Shown in pieces: positions 34,398-43,592 of a DNA stretch of 64,000 nucleotides (the first letter of the stretch is position 1; each line of letters opens with the position of its first letter). This DNA comes from an uncultured Williamsia sp. (GTDB lineage: Bacteria > Actinomycetota > Actinomycetes > Mycobacteriales > Mycobacteriaceae): the NCBI RefSeq assembly GCF_947494875.1, contig NZ_CANLWM010000004.1, positions 248,001 to 312,000 on the forward strand. The letters are read 5' to 3'. The translations under genes were made by a program, and so were the position numbers. The notes beneath the pieces were generated by a model. It saw only the letters and a list, made by a program, of their open reading frames with translations. It was not told where the DNA came from and made no database searches.

Positions 34398-36517
34398 CCG
34401 ACACCCTCGACACCACGCGCACCGACGTCCCGCAGCCCGCACCGGCGGCGGGACGCCGCATCGCCAGACCGGACCGGTGGGGCCTCGGCGTGCTGCTCAC
34501 GGGCACGGCGATCCTCTACCTGTGGAATCTGTCCGCGAACGGCTGGGGCAACTCGTTCTACGCCGCCGCGATCCAGGCCGGTTCGGTCTCGTGGAAGGCG
34601 TGGTTCTTCGGCTCGTCCGACGCCGCGAACTCCATCACCGTCGACAAACCACCGATGTCTCTGTGGATCCCGGGCATCGCGGTGAGGATCTTCGGATTGA
34701 ACTCGTGGTCGGTCCTCGTCCCGCAGGCGTTGATGGGCGTCGCCTCGGTCGCCCTCCTGTACGTCATCGTCCGTCGGTATGTGGGCTGGCAGGCCGGTCT
34801 GCTGGCCGGGCTGGCCCTTGCGCTGACTCCGGTGGCGGCGTTGATGTTCCGCTTCGACAACCCCGACGCGCTGCTCGTCCTGCTGATGCTCGGAGCGGTG
34901 TGGGCGACGCTGCGCGGCATCGAGGACGGTCGCATCCGGTGGATGCTGCTCACCGGTGTGTTCGTCGGGTTCGGGTTCCTCACCAAGCAACTGCAGGTGT
35001 TCCTGGTGATCCCGCCGCTCGCGCTGACGTATCTCGCGTTCGGACAGCACACCTGGGTCAAGCGGATCGGTCACCTCCTCGCGGCGGGTGCAGCGCTTGT
35101 CGTCGCGGCCGGGTGGTGGGTGCTGGCGGTCACGCTGTGGCCGAAGGACTCACGCCCCTACATCGGTGGATCGCAGCACAACTCGATCCTGGAACTGACG
35201 TTCGGCTACAACGGCTTCGGACGGCTGACGGGTAACGAGACCGGCAGCACCATGCCCGGTGGTGGCCGCAACAACGCTGCGTTCGCCGAGTTCGCCCGCG
35301 CCGCCGGCTTCCCCGCCGGTGGACCGGGCGGAGGACGCGGCGGTGGCATGTGGGGCGAGACCGGCTTCTGGCGCATGTTCCAGCCCGAGCAGGGTGGCCA
35401 GATCGCCTGGCTCATCCCGGCCGCGGTGATCCTCGGAGTCGCCGCCCTGGTGGTGTGCGGCCGCGCCGCACGAACCGACCTCCGGCGGGCGCTGCTCGTC
35501 GTGATGCTGCTCTGGCTGGCCGTCACCTACCTGACGTTCAGCTTCATGTCGGGGATCTTCCACGCGTACTACACGGTGGCGCTGGCGCCGGCGATCGCCG
35601 GTGTCGTCGGTGCGGCCGGATGGATGTGCTGGACGCAGCGCCGGCGCATCTGGGTGCGTGTCGTGTTCGCAGCCTCGGTTGTCGCGACAGGGATCATGGC
35701 GTACGTCCTGCTCGACCGGTCCGCGGATTTCGTGCCGTGGTTGCGCTGGGTGGTCCTGGTCGGCTCGATCGTCGCCGCTGTGGCGCTGCTGCTGACCCGC
35801 ATCCCGCGGATCGCGACGATCGGTGCCGCCCTCGCGGTGATCATGGGCCTCGCCGGGCCGACGGCCTACGCACTCGACACGGTCTCGACGTCGGTGAGCG
35901 GCTCCATCATCAGCGCAGGCCCCCGAGTGGCCGGTGGGTTCGGCCCCGGTGGACACGGCGGGTTCCCGCGCTTTCGCCAGGGTGGTCAGCCGGGTGCGTT
36001 CGGCGGTCAGCCCGGGCAGCCCGGGCAGCAGGGTCAGTTCGGCGGCGGGCCGGGGCAGTTCGGTCCCGGTGGCACGCAGCAGCAACCCGGCCGGGCCGGA
36101 GGGAACGGCTCACGCGCCGGCGGGTTCGGCGGCATGGGCGGACCCGGTGGCGGCCTGCTCGAGGGCTCACGACCGTCGTCCGAACTGACCGCGCTGCTCG
36201 AACGCGACGCCGACCGCTACACCTGGGTGGCGGCAACAGTCGGCTCGAACTCGGCGGCGGGCTATCAGCTGGCCACGCAGGACCCGGTCATGCCGATCGG
36301 TGGGTTCAACGGCAGCGATCCGTCACCGACCCTCGCGCAGTTCCAGCAATACGTCCGCGAGGGGAAGATCCACTGGTTCATCGGCGCGAGTAGCGGTTTC
36401 GGTCCCGGCATGAACGCCCGCGGCACCGCGTCGGAGATCCGCTCGTGGGTCGAGGCGAACTACACGCCGCGGACCGTCGGGTCGGTGACGCTGTACGACC
36501 TCACCGATCCGAAGTAG
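34394..36517 (+). CDS. GT39-family (ArnT/PMT-like) glycosyltransferase with Gly-rich inserts
   Basis: A 707-residue GT-C membrane enzyme with about 11-12 helices, expected to transfer a sugar from polyprenyl phosphate to an envelope acceptor. The first loop keeps VDKPPMSLWIPG with the acidic residue region of GT39. Two glycine-rich stretches stand out: about residues 287-326 (GGPGGGRGGGMWG) in an extracytoplasmic loop, and about 510-590, rich in G, Q and P, before a folded C-terminal domain of about 110 residues. Coupled by a GTGA overlap to the GT2-GtrA gene. Its last 17 bp overlap the convergent hydrolase gene. Confidence 0.88.
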   Translation: MTDTLDTTRTDVPQPAPAAGRRIARPDRWGLGVLLTGTAILYLWNLSANGWGNSFYAAAIQAGSVSWKAWFFGSSDAANSITVDKPPMSLWIPGIAVRIFGLNSWSVLVPQALMGVASVALLYVIVRRYVGWQAGLLAGLALALTPVAALMFRFDNPDALLVLLMLGAVWATLRGIEDGRIRWMLLTGVFVGFGFLTKQLQVFLVIPPLALTYLAFGQHTWVKRIGHLLAAGAALVVAAGWWVLAVTLWPKDSRPYIGGSQHNSILELTFGYNGFGRLTGNETGSTMPGGGRNNAAFAEFARAAGFPAGGPGGGRGGGMWGETGFWRMFQPEQGGQIAWLIPAAVILGVAALVVCGRAARTDLRRALLVVMLLWLAVTYLTFSFMSGIFHAYYTVALAPAIAGVVGAAGWMCWTQRRRIWVRVVFAASVVATGIMAYVLLDRSADFVPWLRWVVLVGSIVAAVALLLTRIPRIATIGAALAVIMGLAGPTAYALDTVSTSVSGSIISAGPRVAGGFGPGGHGGFPRFRQGGQPGAFGGQPGQPGQQGQFGGGPGQFGPGGTQQQPGRAGGNGSRAGGFGGMGGPGGGLLEGSRPSSELTALLERDADRYTWVAATVGSNSAAGYQLATQDPVMPIGGFNGSDPSPTLAQFQQYVREGKIHWFIGASSGFGPGMNARGTASEIRSWVEANYTPRTVGSVTLYDLTDPK

Positions 36518-37313
36518 GTCCCGTCGTCGGGGCCGTGCTGCCCGCCACCAGGATCGAGGCGATCAGTTCCGGGTTGTCGGTCATGGGGACATGACCGACG
36601 CCCGGGACCGAGATGATCCGTGCCTGCGGGAAGTGCTCGCGGACCCGGTGTCGCTGCCGGTTCGGGAGGATCAGATCTCGCGTACCCCACGCGACGGTGA
36701 CGGGGATCGACGGGTCGGTCGCCTGTGGGAACGCGAACTCCGCCTCGATGCCGTCGTCGAGAGCGGTGTTGGTGCGCAACGAGTTCACGTCGACGACAGC
36801 GTTCTCGTACGACACCCGGCTCGGGTGGGCGAAGAACGGTGCGAGCGACGGATATCGGACCGCCCTGCTCCGGAACAGTGTCGGCGCCCGGTCACCCATC
36901 ACCGACGCTGCCGCGCGGAGCGCCCGGAATCGCGCGATGGCACGCGACTGCTCGGCGGGGGTGTTCCAGAAACCGGCCGGCGACACCGCCGTCGCGGTGG
37001 CGACCTCGCCCCGCGCGGCGAGACACAGCGCGAGGTAGCCGCCCAGCGAGTTGCCCGCGACATGCGCCGGACCGCTGCCGTCGCCGACCTCGCGGACGAA
37101 CGCAGCGAGCTCGTCGAGCATCATCGCGATGCGCTGCGCGCCGGGCTGGTCGAAATCGTCGGACTCGCCGTGACCGGGGAGGTCGACGACGACCACGCGC
37201 CGGTAGGGGGCGAGGAGCTCCGCCACCGGCGCCCAGGCCTGTCGGCGGTGGATGACCCCGTGGACGAGGACGAGCGTCGGACCGTCACCGATGACGTCGT
37301 GGCGTAGCTGCAT
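36501..37313 (-). CDS. Alpha/beta hydrolase
   Basis: A 270-residue alpha/beta hydrolase. LVLVHGVIHRRQAW provides the oxyanion region, GNSLGGYLAL near residue 92 is the nucleophile elbow with Ser, and GVGHVPMTDNPE near the end holds the catalytic His. It resembles esterases and C-C hydrolases, with no specific substrate evident. It is convergent with and overlaps the GT39 gene by 17 bp. The upstream LLM monooxygenase genes are on the same strand but the gap is only about 28 bp, so they may share a transcript. Confidence 0.85.
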   Translation of the reverse strand: MQLRHDVIGDGPTLVLVHGVIHRRQAWAPVAELLAPYRRVVVVDLPGHGESDDFDQPGAQRIAMMLDELAAFVREVGDGSGPAHVAGNSLGGYLALCLAARGEVATATAVSPAGFWNTPAEQSRAIARFRALRAAASVMGDRAPTLFRSRAVRYPSLAPFFAHPSRVSYENAVVDVNSLRTNTALDDGIEAEFAFPQATDPSIPVTVAWGTRDLILPNRQRHRVREHFPQARIISVPGVGHVPMTDNPELIASILVAGSTAPTTGPTSDR

Positions 37314-37341
37314 CCGCGGAACGATAGCCGCGCAGGCCGAC

Positions 37342-38688
37342 TCAGCCGGTGACGGGTGCGTGCGTGAGCCCGAGGTTGTCGCGCAACGTCGTGCCCTCCC
37401 ACTCGGTGCGGTACACGCCCTTCTCCTGTAGCAGCGGGATGACGTCGTCGGCGAAGCGGTCGAGCCCGCCGGGGGTGATGTGCGGGACCAGGATGAAGCC
37501 GTCGGAGACGTCGTCCTGAACGAAGCGGTCGATGGTGTCGGCGACCGTCCGCGGCGACCCGACGAAGTTCTGTCGACTCGTCACCTCGACGATGAGCTCG
37601 CGCGTGGTCAGGTTCTTCCCCTCGGCTATCGCGCGCCACTCGCGGGCGACCTCGACCGGGTCACGGTGGTGCCGCACGCTCGCCCGGCCGCGGGCCACGG
37701 TGTTCTCGCCGGGAACAGGGTCGACCGTCGGCAGCGGGCCGTCCGGATCGTGGTCGGAGAGATCGCGGTTCCACATCTGCTCGAGGAACGCGATCGCCGT
37801 GGCGCCGCTGACCTGCTGCAGCCGCACCTCGTGGGCGATGTCGGCGGCCTCGGCATCGGTGTCGCCGAGGACGAACGTCGCGGCCGGGAGGATGAGCAGG
37901 TCCTCGGCACGCCGGCCGAACCCGGACAGGCGTCCCTTCACATCGGCGAAGAACGCACGGCCCTCGTCGTAGGTGGCATGACGGGAGAAGATCGCGTCCG
38001 CGCGTTGTGCCGCGAAGTCACGCCCGGCGTCGGAGTCGCCGGCCTGGAAGATCACCGGGCGGCCCTGCGGACTCCGCGGCACCGGGAACTGGCCCGCGAT
38101 GTCGAACTGGGAGTCGCTGTGGGAGAACGTCCCCACATCCGGTCGGGCGAGGAACTGTCCGGACTCCTTGTCGGCGACGATGTCGTCGTCGCGCCACGAG
38201 TCCCACAGCTCGGTCGCGACCTGGAGGAACTGTTGGGCACGCGTGTAGCGCTCGCTCTGCGGGAGGTAGCCGCCGCGGCGGAAGTTCTCGCCGGTGAACT
38301 CGTCCCACGACGTCACCACGTTCCACGCCGCGCGGCCGTCGCTGAGGTGGTCCAGGGTGGCGAATTGCCGTGCCACCTCGAGGGGTTCGTTGAACGTCGA
38401 GTTGATCGTGCCGGCGAGTCCCAGATGCGTGGTCACCGCCGCGAGCGCCGACAGGATCGCGAAGGTGTCCGGCCGTCCGACGACGTCGAGGTCGTAGATC
38501 TTGCCGTTCTGCTCCCGGAGCCGCAGACCCTCGGCGAGGAACAGGAAGTCCATCTTGGCCCGCTCCGCGGTCTGCGCGAAGCGCACGAACGACGAGAAGT
38601 CGATGTGGCTGCCCGCGGCCGGGTCGCTCCACACGGTGGTGTTGTTGACGCCCGGGAAATGGGCCGCCAGGTGCACCTGCTTGGTCAT
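37342..38688 (-). CDS. LLM-class flavin monooxygenase, NtaA/SnaA/DszA type
   Basis: A 448-residue FMNH2-dependent monooxygenase of the nitrilotriacetate monooxygenase component A family (two-component, needs a separate flavin reductase). Family landmarks are HLAAHFPGVNNTTVW, LAGTINSTFNEPLEVARQFATLDHLSDGRAAWNVVTSWDE and RSPQGRPVIFQAG. Members desulfurise thiophenes or sulfones or oxidise chelators; the substrate is unknown. ATGA overlap with the previous LLM gene shows they form a unit. Confidence 0.9.
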   Translation of the reverse strand: MTKQVHLAAHFPGVNNTTVWSDPAAGSHIDFSSFVRFAQTAERAKMDFLFLAEGLRLREQNGKIYDLDVVGRPDTFAILSALAAVTTHLGLAGTINSTFNEPLEVARQFATLDHLSDGRAAWNVVTSWDEFTGENFRRGGYLPQSERYTRAQQFLQVATELWDSWRDDDIVADKESGQFLARPDVGTFSHSDSQFDIAGQFPVPRSPQGRPVIFQAGDSDAGRDFAAQRADAIFSRHATYDEGRAFFADVKGRLSGFGRRAEDLLILPAATFVLGDTDAEAADIAHEVRLQQVSGATAIAFLEQMWNRDLSDHDPDGPLPTVDPVPGENTVARGRASVRHHRDPVEVAREWRAIAEGKNLTTRELIVEVTSRQNFVGSPRTVADTIDRFVQDDVSDGFILVPHITPGGLDRFADDVIPLLQEKGVYRTEWEGTTLRDNLGLTHAPVTG

Positions 38689-39908
38689 GCCGACGCGCCT
38701 CCTGTCGTGGCGTAGCGGTTGGCGGGGTGCGGGTCCAGTCCGAACCGTTCCCGCAGGGTCGATTCCGCGTATCCGTCCCGGAACAGGCCGCGACGGCGCA
38801 GCTCGGGGACGAGGTCGTCGGCGACGCGTGTGAGGTCGTCGGGCAGGGCTGCGGGCCGCAGCCGGACGCCCGAGATCCCGTGGACCGCGGTCAGTTCCGC
38901 GATGCGGTCGGCGACGTCGGCGGCGGTGCCGACGACGATCTCGGCGTCGGAGCGGACAGGGGACCCGAAACGGTCGTCGAGACGAGCGAGACGGTCCTGC
39001 GCCGCGGTGGTGGTGTCGCCGAGCACGACGAGCAGGTCGACGAGAACCCGCACCGGATCGCTCCGGTCGGCCGCACGGTGCGCGGCGTCGACGGCCGCGA
39101 CGATGTCGGCCGCCTCGTCGAGGTCACGCGGTGTGATGAACCCGATGTCGGCCGACTCGCCGATGAACTCGAACGGCACCGCCTGGTGGCCCAGCGCCGC
39201 GACCAGCGGCTGCCCCTGCGGCGACCGCGGGGTGATGGACGGGCCGCGGACGGAGAACCACGCGCCCTCGAAGTCGATGTAGTGCAGCTTGTCCCGGTCG
39301 ACGAACCGGCCGGTGGCGACATCACGGATCTCGGCGTCGTCCTCCCATGAGTCCCAGAGCCGCCGCAGCACCTCGGCGTAGTCGTGCGCCTCGCGGAACA
39401 GGTCCCCGACGAGGGCGGAGTTCGCGGGATCGGTCGGGTCCGACGCCGACCCGGTCGGGAAGGACCGGCGCCCGAACAGTGTGGCCTCGTGCGGTGGGGC
39501 CGAGACCTGCAACCGCACACCACCGCGGCCAGCGCTGACGTGGTCGAGGGTGGCGATCGCCTTCGAGGTGTGGAACGGCTCGGTGTGCGTGACCACGGCG
39601 GTGGGGAGGAACCCGATGTGGCTGGTGGTCGGCGCGATCCGGTTGGCGAGCAGGATCGCGTCGAGTCGGCCGGAGACGAGATCGGTGCGGGGTTCCAGGT
39701 CACGCCGCTTCGTCGGTCGCAGGCCGAAGGAGTCCTCGATGGTCACCGCGTCGATCGCAGCGCGTTCGGCGGTCGCGACCAGGTCGACCCAGTAGCGGGC
39801 TCCGAACAGCTCGTCGGGTCGCGCGGACTCCTCCCGCCACGCCGCCGGGTGCCAGCCGGCGCCCTCGAGCGCCACCACCAGGTGGATATGGTCTGTCGGA
39901 ACGGTCAC
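38685..39908 (-). CDS. LLM-class flavin-dependent oxidoreductase
   Basis: A 407-residue luciferase-like TIM-barrel protein similar in layout to its downstream neighbour but shorter: LVVALEGAGWHPAAWR at the start, THTEPFHTSKAIATLDHVSAGRGGVRLQVS, and RSPQGQPLVAALGH. It would use reduced FMN from a partner reductase, not encoded nearby. The GTG at 39908 is chosen because GAGGAG lies just before it; an upstream ATG adds a nonconserved leader. It is divergent from a third LLM gene, with 130 bp between. Confidence 0.87.
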   Translation of the reverse strand: MTVPTDHIHLVVALEGAGWHPAAWREESARPDELFGARYWVDLVATAERAAIDAVTIEDSFGLRPTKRRDLEPRTDLVSGRLDAILLANRIAPTTSHIGFLPTAVVTHTEPFHTSKAIATLDHVSAGRGGVRLQVSAPPHEATLFGRRSFPTGSASDPTDPANSALVGDLFREAHDYAEVLRRLWDSWEDDAEIRDVATGRFVDRDKLHYIDFEGAWFSVRGPSITPRSPQGQPLVAALGHQAVPFEFIGESADIGFITPRDLDEAADIVAAVDAAHRAADRSDPVRVLVDLLVVLGDTTTAAQDRLARLDDRFGSPVRSDAEIVVGTAADVADRIAELTAVHGISGVRLRPAALPDDLTRVADDLVPELRRRGLFRDGYAESTLRERFGLDPHPANRYATTGGASA

Positions 39909-40038
39909 CGGAAACTCCTCACACACGGTTGCCTCGAAGAACACCGACGGTGGCACAGCACATCCCTCCGGGTGGCGATGCGATCAGCCTGAACTCAACC
40001 CGGGCGCGACGACCCCTGGCCGCGCTAGACATGATCAG

Positions 40039-41184
40039 GTGACGTCTGCCGCACCGATCCCGCTCTCTGTCCTGGACCTCTCGCCCATCCCCGAGGGCGG
40101 GACGGCGAGGCAGGCCCTGCGGACCACCGTCGACCTCGCCGTCGCCGCCGAGGCATGGGGGTACAAGCGGTACTGGCTCGCCGAGCACCACTTCGCCGCC
40201 GTCGCCGGCGCGTCCCCCACCACTCTCGTCGGCCTGGTCGCCGCGAACACGTCGACGATCCGAGTGGGATCGGCCGCGGTCCTCATCGGCTTCAGCACGC
40301 CGGTCGGTGCGGTCGAGGCGTTCGCCACCGTCGACGCCCTGCACCCGGGGCGCCTCGATCTGGGGTTGGGCCGGTCGGTGCAGCGGCGGGCGGAGACGAC
40401 AGCCCCGACACCGCCGAGGGCCCCGCGGCCGCCCCGGGAGGACCGCGTCGTCGACGGACTGCTGATCCCCGCCCCGTTCCCGATCCCGAAGGAACTCCTC
40501 GGGTCGCCGAGCATCGCGGCGTCGACCGAGTCGCTGGTGTTTCCCGGCGCACAGATCCCCGACTTCGACGAGGCCGTCGACACGGTGTTGTCGCTGCTCG
40601 ACGGCACCTACGCGGTCGCCCCGCCGTCGTCGGGCACCCCGGTCCCGCTGCGGTCGTGGCAGGCCGCCGAGGCCGACGTCGACGTGTGGGTCCTGGGAAG
40701 CAGCAGCGGGCAGAGTGCGCGCGTCGCCGGGGAGCGGGGTCTGCCGTTCGTCGCGGCGTATCACATCGTCCCGTCGGGGGCGCTGGATGCCGTGGAGGCC
40801 TACCGTGCGGCATTCCGTCCGTCCGAGCGCCTGTCCGAGCCGTACGTGATCGTCTCCGCCGACGTCGTCGTCGCGGACGACGACGAGACCGCGCGGGAGC
40901 TCGCGGCCGGGTTCGGCAACTGGGTGTACGACATCCGCACCGGCCGCGGCGCCCAGCCGTATCCCCGCACAGCGCAACCACTCTCGGACGATCAGCTCGC
41001 CGTCGTGTCCGATCGGACCCGCACGCAGATCGTCGGGTCGCCGGACACGGTGGTCGAGGGACTACAGACCCTGGCTCGCGCGCTCGGCGCCGACGAGATC
41101 GTCGTCACCAGCATCACCCACGACGAGCGTGATCGCTTCCGCTCGTACGAACTCCTCGCGAAGGCCTGGGGCCTCCCGGCCTGA
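40039..41184 (+). CDS. LLM-class oxidoreductase, MsnO8-like
   Basis: A 381-residue luciferase-like monooxygenase of the group with LSVLDLSPIPEGGTARQAL at the N-terminus and YKRYWLAEHHFAAVAGASP, typical of single-chain FMN-dependent members (MsnO8/YwcH-like). A charged PPRAPRPPRED loop near residue 130 is an insertion. Substrate unknown. The GTG start follows a TAGACAT sequence at 40026-40032, suggesting a leaderless message. A strong hairpin follows. Confidence 0.87.
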   Translation: MTSAAPIPLSVLDLSPIPEGGTARQALRTTVDLAVAAEAWGYKRYWLAEHHFAAVAGASPTTLVGLVAANTSTIRVGSAAVLIGFSTPVGAVEAFATVDALHPGRLDLGLGRSVQRRAETTAPTPPRAPRPPREDRVVDGLLIPAPFPIPKELLGSPSIAASTESLVFPGAQIPDFDEAVDTVLSLLDGTYAVAPPSSGTPVPLRSWQAAEADVDVWVLGSSSGQSARVAGERGLPFVAAYHIVPSGALDAVEAYRAAFRPSERLSEPYVIVSADVVVADDDETARELAAGFGNWVYDIRTGRGAQPYPRTAQPLSDDQLAVVSDRTRTQIVGSPDTVVEGLQTLARALGADEIVVTSITHDERDRFRSYELLAKAWGLPA

Positions 41185-41234
41185 CCGCCTGACCGCCCCG
41201 AGCGTGCACCAGATCCCGTCGACCGTGCACACGC

Positions 41235-41268
41235 CACGGCCCGCGACGAGTGTTCGTCGCGGGCCGTG
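41235..41268. terminator. Bidirectional hairpin terminator
   Basis: Perfect 15-bp arms CACGGCCCGCGACGA and TCGTCGCGGGCCGTG with loop GTGT, between the convergent LLM gene (ends 41184) and the flavoprotein monooxygenase gene (ends 41285). Confidence 0.88.
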
Positions 41269-41284
41269 TGCGTGAGGGGATCGC

Positions 41285-42640
41285 TCAGGCCGGGACCGGC
41301 TCCGCGCGGGTGAAGTCGCCTGCGGGGCTGAACTTCGCGAGCACGTCTTCGGCGGGCTCGCCGGCGACGGCGGAGATGAAGCCCAGGATGTCGTCGCGGG
41401 TCTTCAACGTGAGCAACGGGTTCGGGTCCGACAGCAGGCCGAACAGCGCCGACGCGATGTCGCTGTTCACGGCGGCCGCGGGGAACGCGAGCTCCAGGTG
41501 CTCGGCGTAGTCGGGGTGGCCGAGGAACAGGCGGGTCACCTCGACGGCCGCGTGGCCGCGGAGCTCCCAGAACTTCTCGAACTGGTCCGACAGCCACTCG
41601 GCGGTGAACGGGCCCTCATGGGCGGCAGCGGCCTTCACCAACTCCGACACCTGCACGAGGGCGTTCTGTGCACCCTGTCCCGCGACCGGGTCGACCGCGA
41701 TCGCCGTGTCACCGATGGCCGCGACGACGTGACCGCTCGCCGTGGTCGCCGTCGAGTGGCGCACCACCGGGGTGACAGCGCCCTTGGCCCAGGACTTCTC
41801 GTCGGATTCCACGATCTCCAGCTTCTCGACCTCGGGGAGGTCGTGCGGGAAGTAGTCGCGGTAGAGGTCGAGCACGATCTGACGGGCGGACTCGCGGTCG
41901 GTGGCGGCGGCGAAACGCTCCGACCACTGGCCCTCCGGCTTCGCGAACCCGAGGAAGGCCCAGGTGATGCCCTCGTCCTTGTGCAGGTACGGGCCCAGCC
42001 ACGCCTCGCCGTTGTCGGCGTCGAGGTTGTAGAGGTCGTGCTTGCCACCCTCGCGGTTGCGGTAGGCGAAGACGTCCTCACCCTGGTCGAGGCCCTTCAG
42101 CACGATCTGCAGCAGGTGACGCTGCGGCCGGTCGTAGACGGTGCGTGACTCGTCGGTGCCGAAGAGCTGTGCGAGCCCGCCCTTCCCGGTGGCGACGAGG
42201 GTGAGGTCGTGGGCGCCGGCGATCTCGTCGAGGACGTCGGCGTCGACGGAACGGACCTCGAACCGGCCGCCGCGCTCGAGGAACCGGCCGAGCCGGTCGT
42301 CGGAGCGCAACCGCACGTCGACCGCCTGCGTCACGTAGTTGAAGTCGGGGTTGAACTCCAGCACCTGCGCGCGGTCGTCGCCGCCGCCGGCGTAGAGACG
42401 TGCGCTGATGCCACTGGTGTTCCCGACGCTGTAGAGGTCCTCGATGATCGAGGCGTCGTAGTCCTTCGACTTGCCGAACAGGACCGCCGTCCCGGTCGGG
42501 GGGACGTCGTCACGCAAGGACGCGCGGTCGCGGTCGCTGTAGAGCGTGACGTCGAAGCCGGCGTCGACGAGGCCGAGAGCCGCAGTGGTCCCGGCGATCC
42601 CGGCGCCGATCACCGCGGCGGAGCGGGTGGTGGATGCCAT
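41285..42640 (-). CDS. StyA-like FAD-dependent monooxygenase (styrene/indole monooxygenase family)
   Basis: A 451-residue group E flavoprotein monooxygenase. The N-terminal FAD motif GAGIAGTTAAL near residue 11 and the late IGDTAIAVDPVAGQGAQNAL motif match styrene and indole monooxygenases, which epoxidise alkenes or indole using FADH2 from a separate StyB reductase. No reductase domain or neighbouring reductase gene is visible. AGGAG before the ATG at 42640. A strong terminator closes it downstream. Substrate not inferable. Confidence 0.85.
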   Translation of the reverse strand: MASTTRSAAVIGAGIAGTTAALGLVDAGFDVTLYSDRDRASLRDDVPPTGTAVLFGKSKDYDASIIEDLYSVGNTSGISARLYAGGGDDRAQVLEFNPDFNYVTQAVDVRLRSDDRLGRFLERGGRFEVRSVDADVLDEIAGAHDLTLVATGKGGLAQLFGTDESRTVYDRPQRHLLQIVLKGLDQGEDVFAYRNREGGKHDLYNLDADNGEAWLGPYLHKDEGITWAFLGFAKPEGQWSERFAAATDRESARQIVLDLYRDYFPHDLPEVEKLEIVESDEKSWAKGAVTPVVRHSTATTASGHVVAAIGDTAIAVDPVAGQGAQNALVQVSELVKAAAAHEGPFTAEWLSDQFEKFWELRGHAAVEVTRLFLGHPDYAEHLELAFPAAAVNSDIASALFGLLSDPNPLLTLKTRDDILGFISAVAGEPAEDVLAKFSPAGDFTRAEPVPA

Positions 42641-42836
42641 GTGTGTTCTCCTGCCCAAGAAAGTGAACTGACGCCGCCCACGGTGTCGCGGTGCGGGGCC
42701 GGGCAGAAGGGTTTGGCGTCCGGTGAACGCAAGGCGGCCCGCCGGCGACGAAATCCCTTTGCCGTGCTCAGGGCCGCGCCGATAGCGTCGTCCGCGCACC
42801 GTCGGACGACGGTGACCCGTCGTGTGAGGAAAGACC

Positions 42837-43325
42837 ATGCTCCCGCTGTCCGAGGCCGAGATCCGGTCGTCGTTCGTCAACTGCTCCAAGGGCGACGCCA
42901 AGCGCATGTCGGTCCCGTCCGATCTCGACTCCCTCGACTGGGACGCGCTCGACTTCCTCGGCTGGTCCGACGCCACCTTCGCGGGGCGCTCCTACGTCGT
43001 GGTTCCCGGTGACGACGGCGTGACAGGCGTCGCTCTGCGGCACGCGTCCGGCACCTCGCGACGCGCCCAGATGTGCACCATCTGTCAGACCACCCACCCG
43101 TCGGGCGGTGTCGCGCTCATGACGGCCGCGAAGGCCGGAGCCGCGGGCCGCAAGGGCGACTCGGTCGGTGCCTACATCTGTTCCGACCTCGCCTGTCCGG
43201 CCTATGCGCGGGGTACGAAGACGCCGTCGCTAGGCAAGCAGTACCGCGACGACCTCGACGCCGACAGCAAGACCGCCCGGGTCCGGGAGAACATCGCGGC
43301 CTTCGTCGCACGCGTCGTCGCCTGA
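42837..43325 (+). CDS. FBP-domain zinc-finger protein (EF-G-binding type)
   Basis: A 162-residue protein with an N-terminal helical part and a C-terminal treble-clef zinc finger of the FBP_C type: C80-x2-C83 (MCTICQTTHPSGG) and C115-x4-C120 (YICSDLACPAY). In FusB/FBP proteins this domain binds elongation factor G and rescues stalled or fusidate-bound ribosomes; whether this homologue does so is inference. GAGGAAAG RBS precedes the ATG. It is divergent from the flavoprotein monooxygenase. Confidence 0.82.
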   Translation: MLPLSEAEIRSSFVNCSKGDAKRMSVPSDLDSLDWDALDFLGWSDATFAGRSYVVVPGDDGVTGVALRHASGTSRRAQMCTICQTTHPSGGVALMTAAKAGAAGRKGDSVGAYICSDLACPAYARGTKTPSLGKQYRDDLDADSKTARVRENIAAFVARVVA

Positions 43326-43592
43326 TGCTGCGATCACGCTGACGCCAACCCTGGTGCGACCCGTCCGGCCGCGCCAGGGTGGTCGCCATGTCCTGGCCCC
43401 GCTGGTCGCGTGTGTGGCGGTGGCGGCGGTCGTTCCGCCTCGACACGGCTGCGCTGTGCGCCGCCGCGTCGACGTGCCACCCCGAGGCTCCCACCGCCGC
43501 GGTCTGATCCGCGCCGCGCGGTCGTCCGCTATACGGTCACCCGGGGGCTCGGCCCCCGATCGTCGATGCGACGTCTCTGACCGGGAGGACCC
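43326..43592 (+). other. Intergenic leader region before the LtrA gene
   Basis: No convincing gene. A TATACG -10-like sequence (43530-43535) and a 7-bp hairpin CGGGGGC-TCG-GCCCCCG (43542-43558) lie upstream of the LtrA start. A 39-codon Trp/Arg-rich frame (43388-43507, starting MSWPRWSRVWRWRRSF) is open, but evidence for translation is weak. Confidence 0.4.

Noticed and set aside
43388-43507. A 39-codon Trp/Arg-rich leader-peptide-like frame before the LtrA gene
   Set aside because: No clear RBS or conservation evidence and no run of one codon typical of attenuators; kept only as a note on the region.
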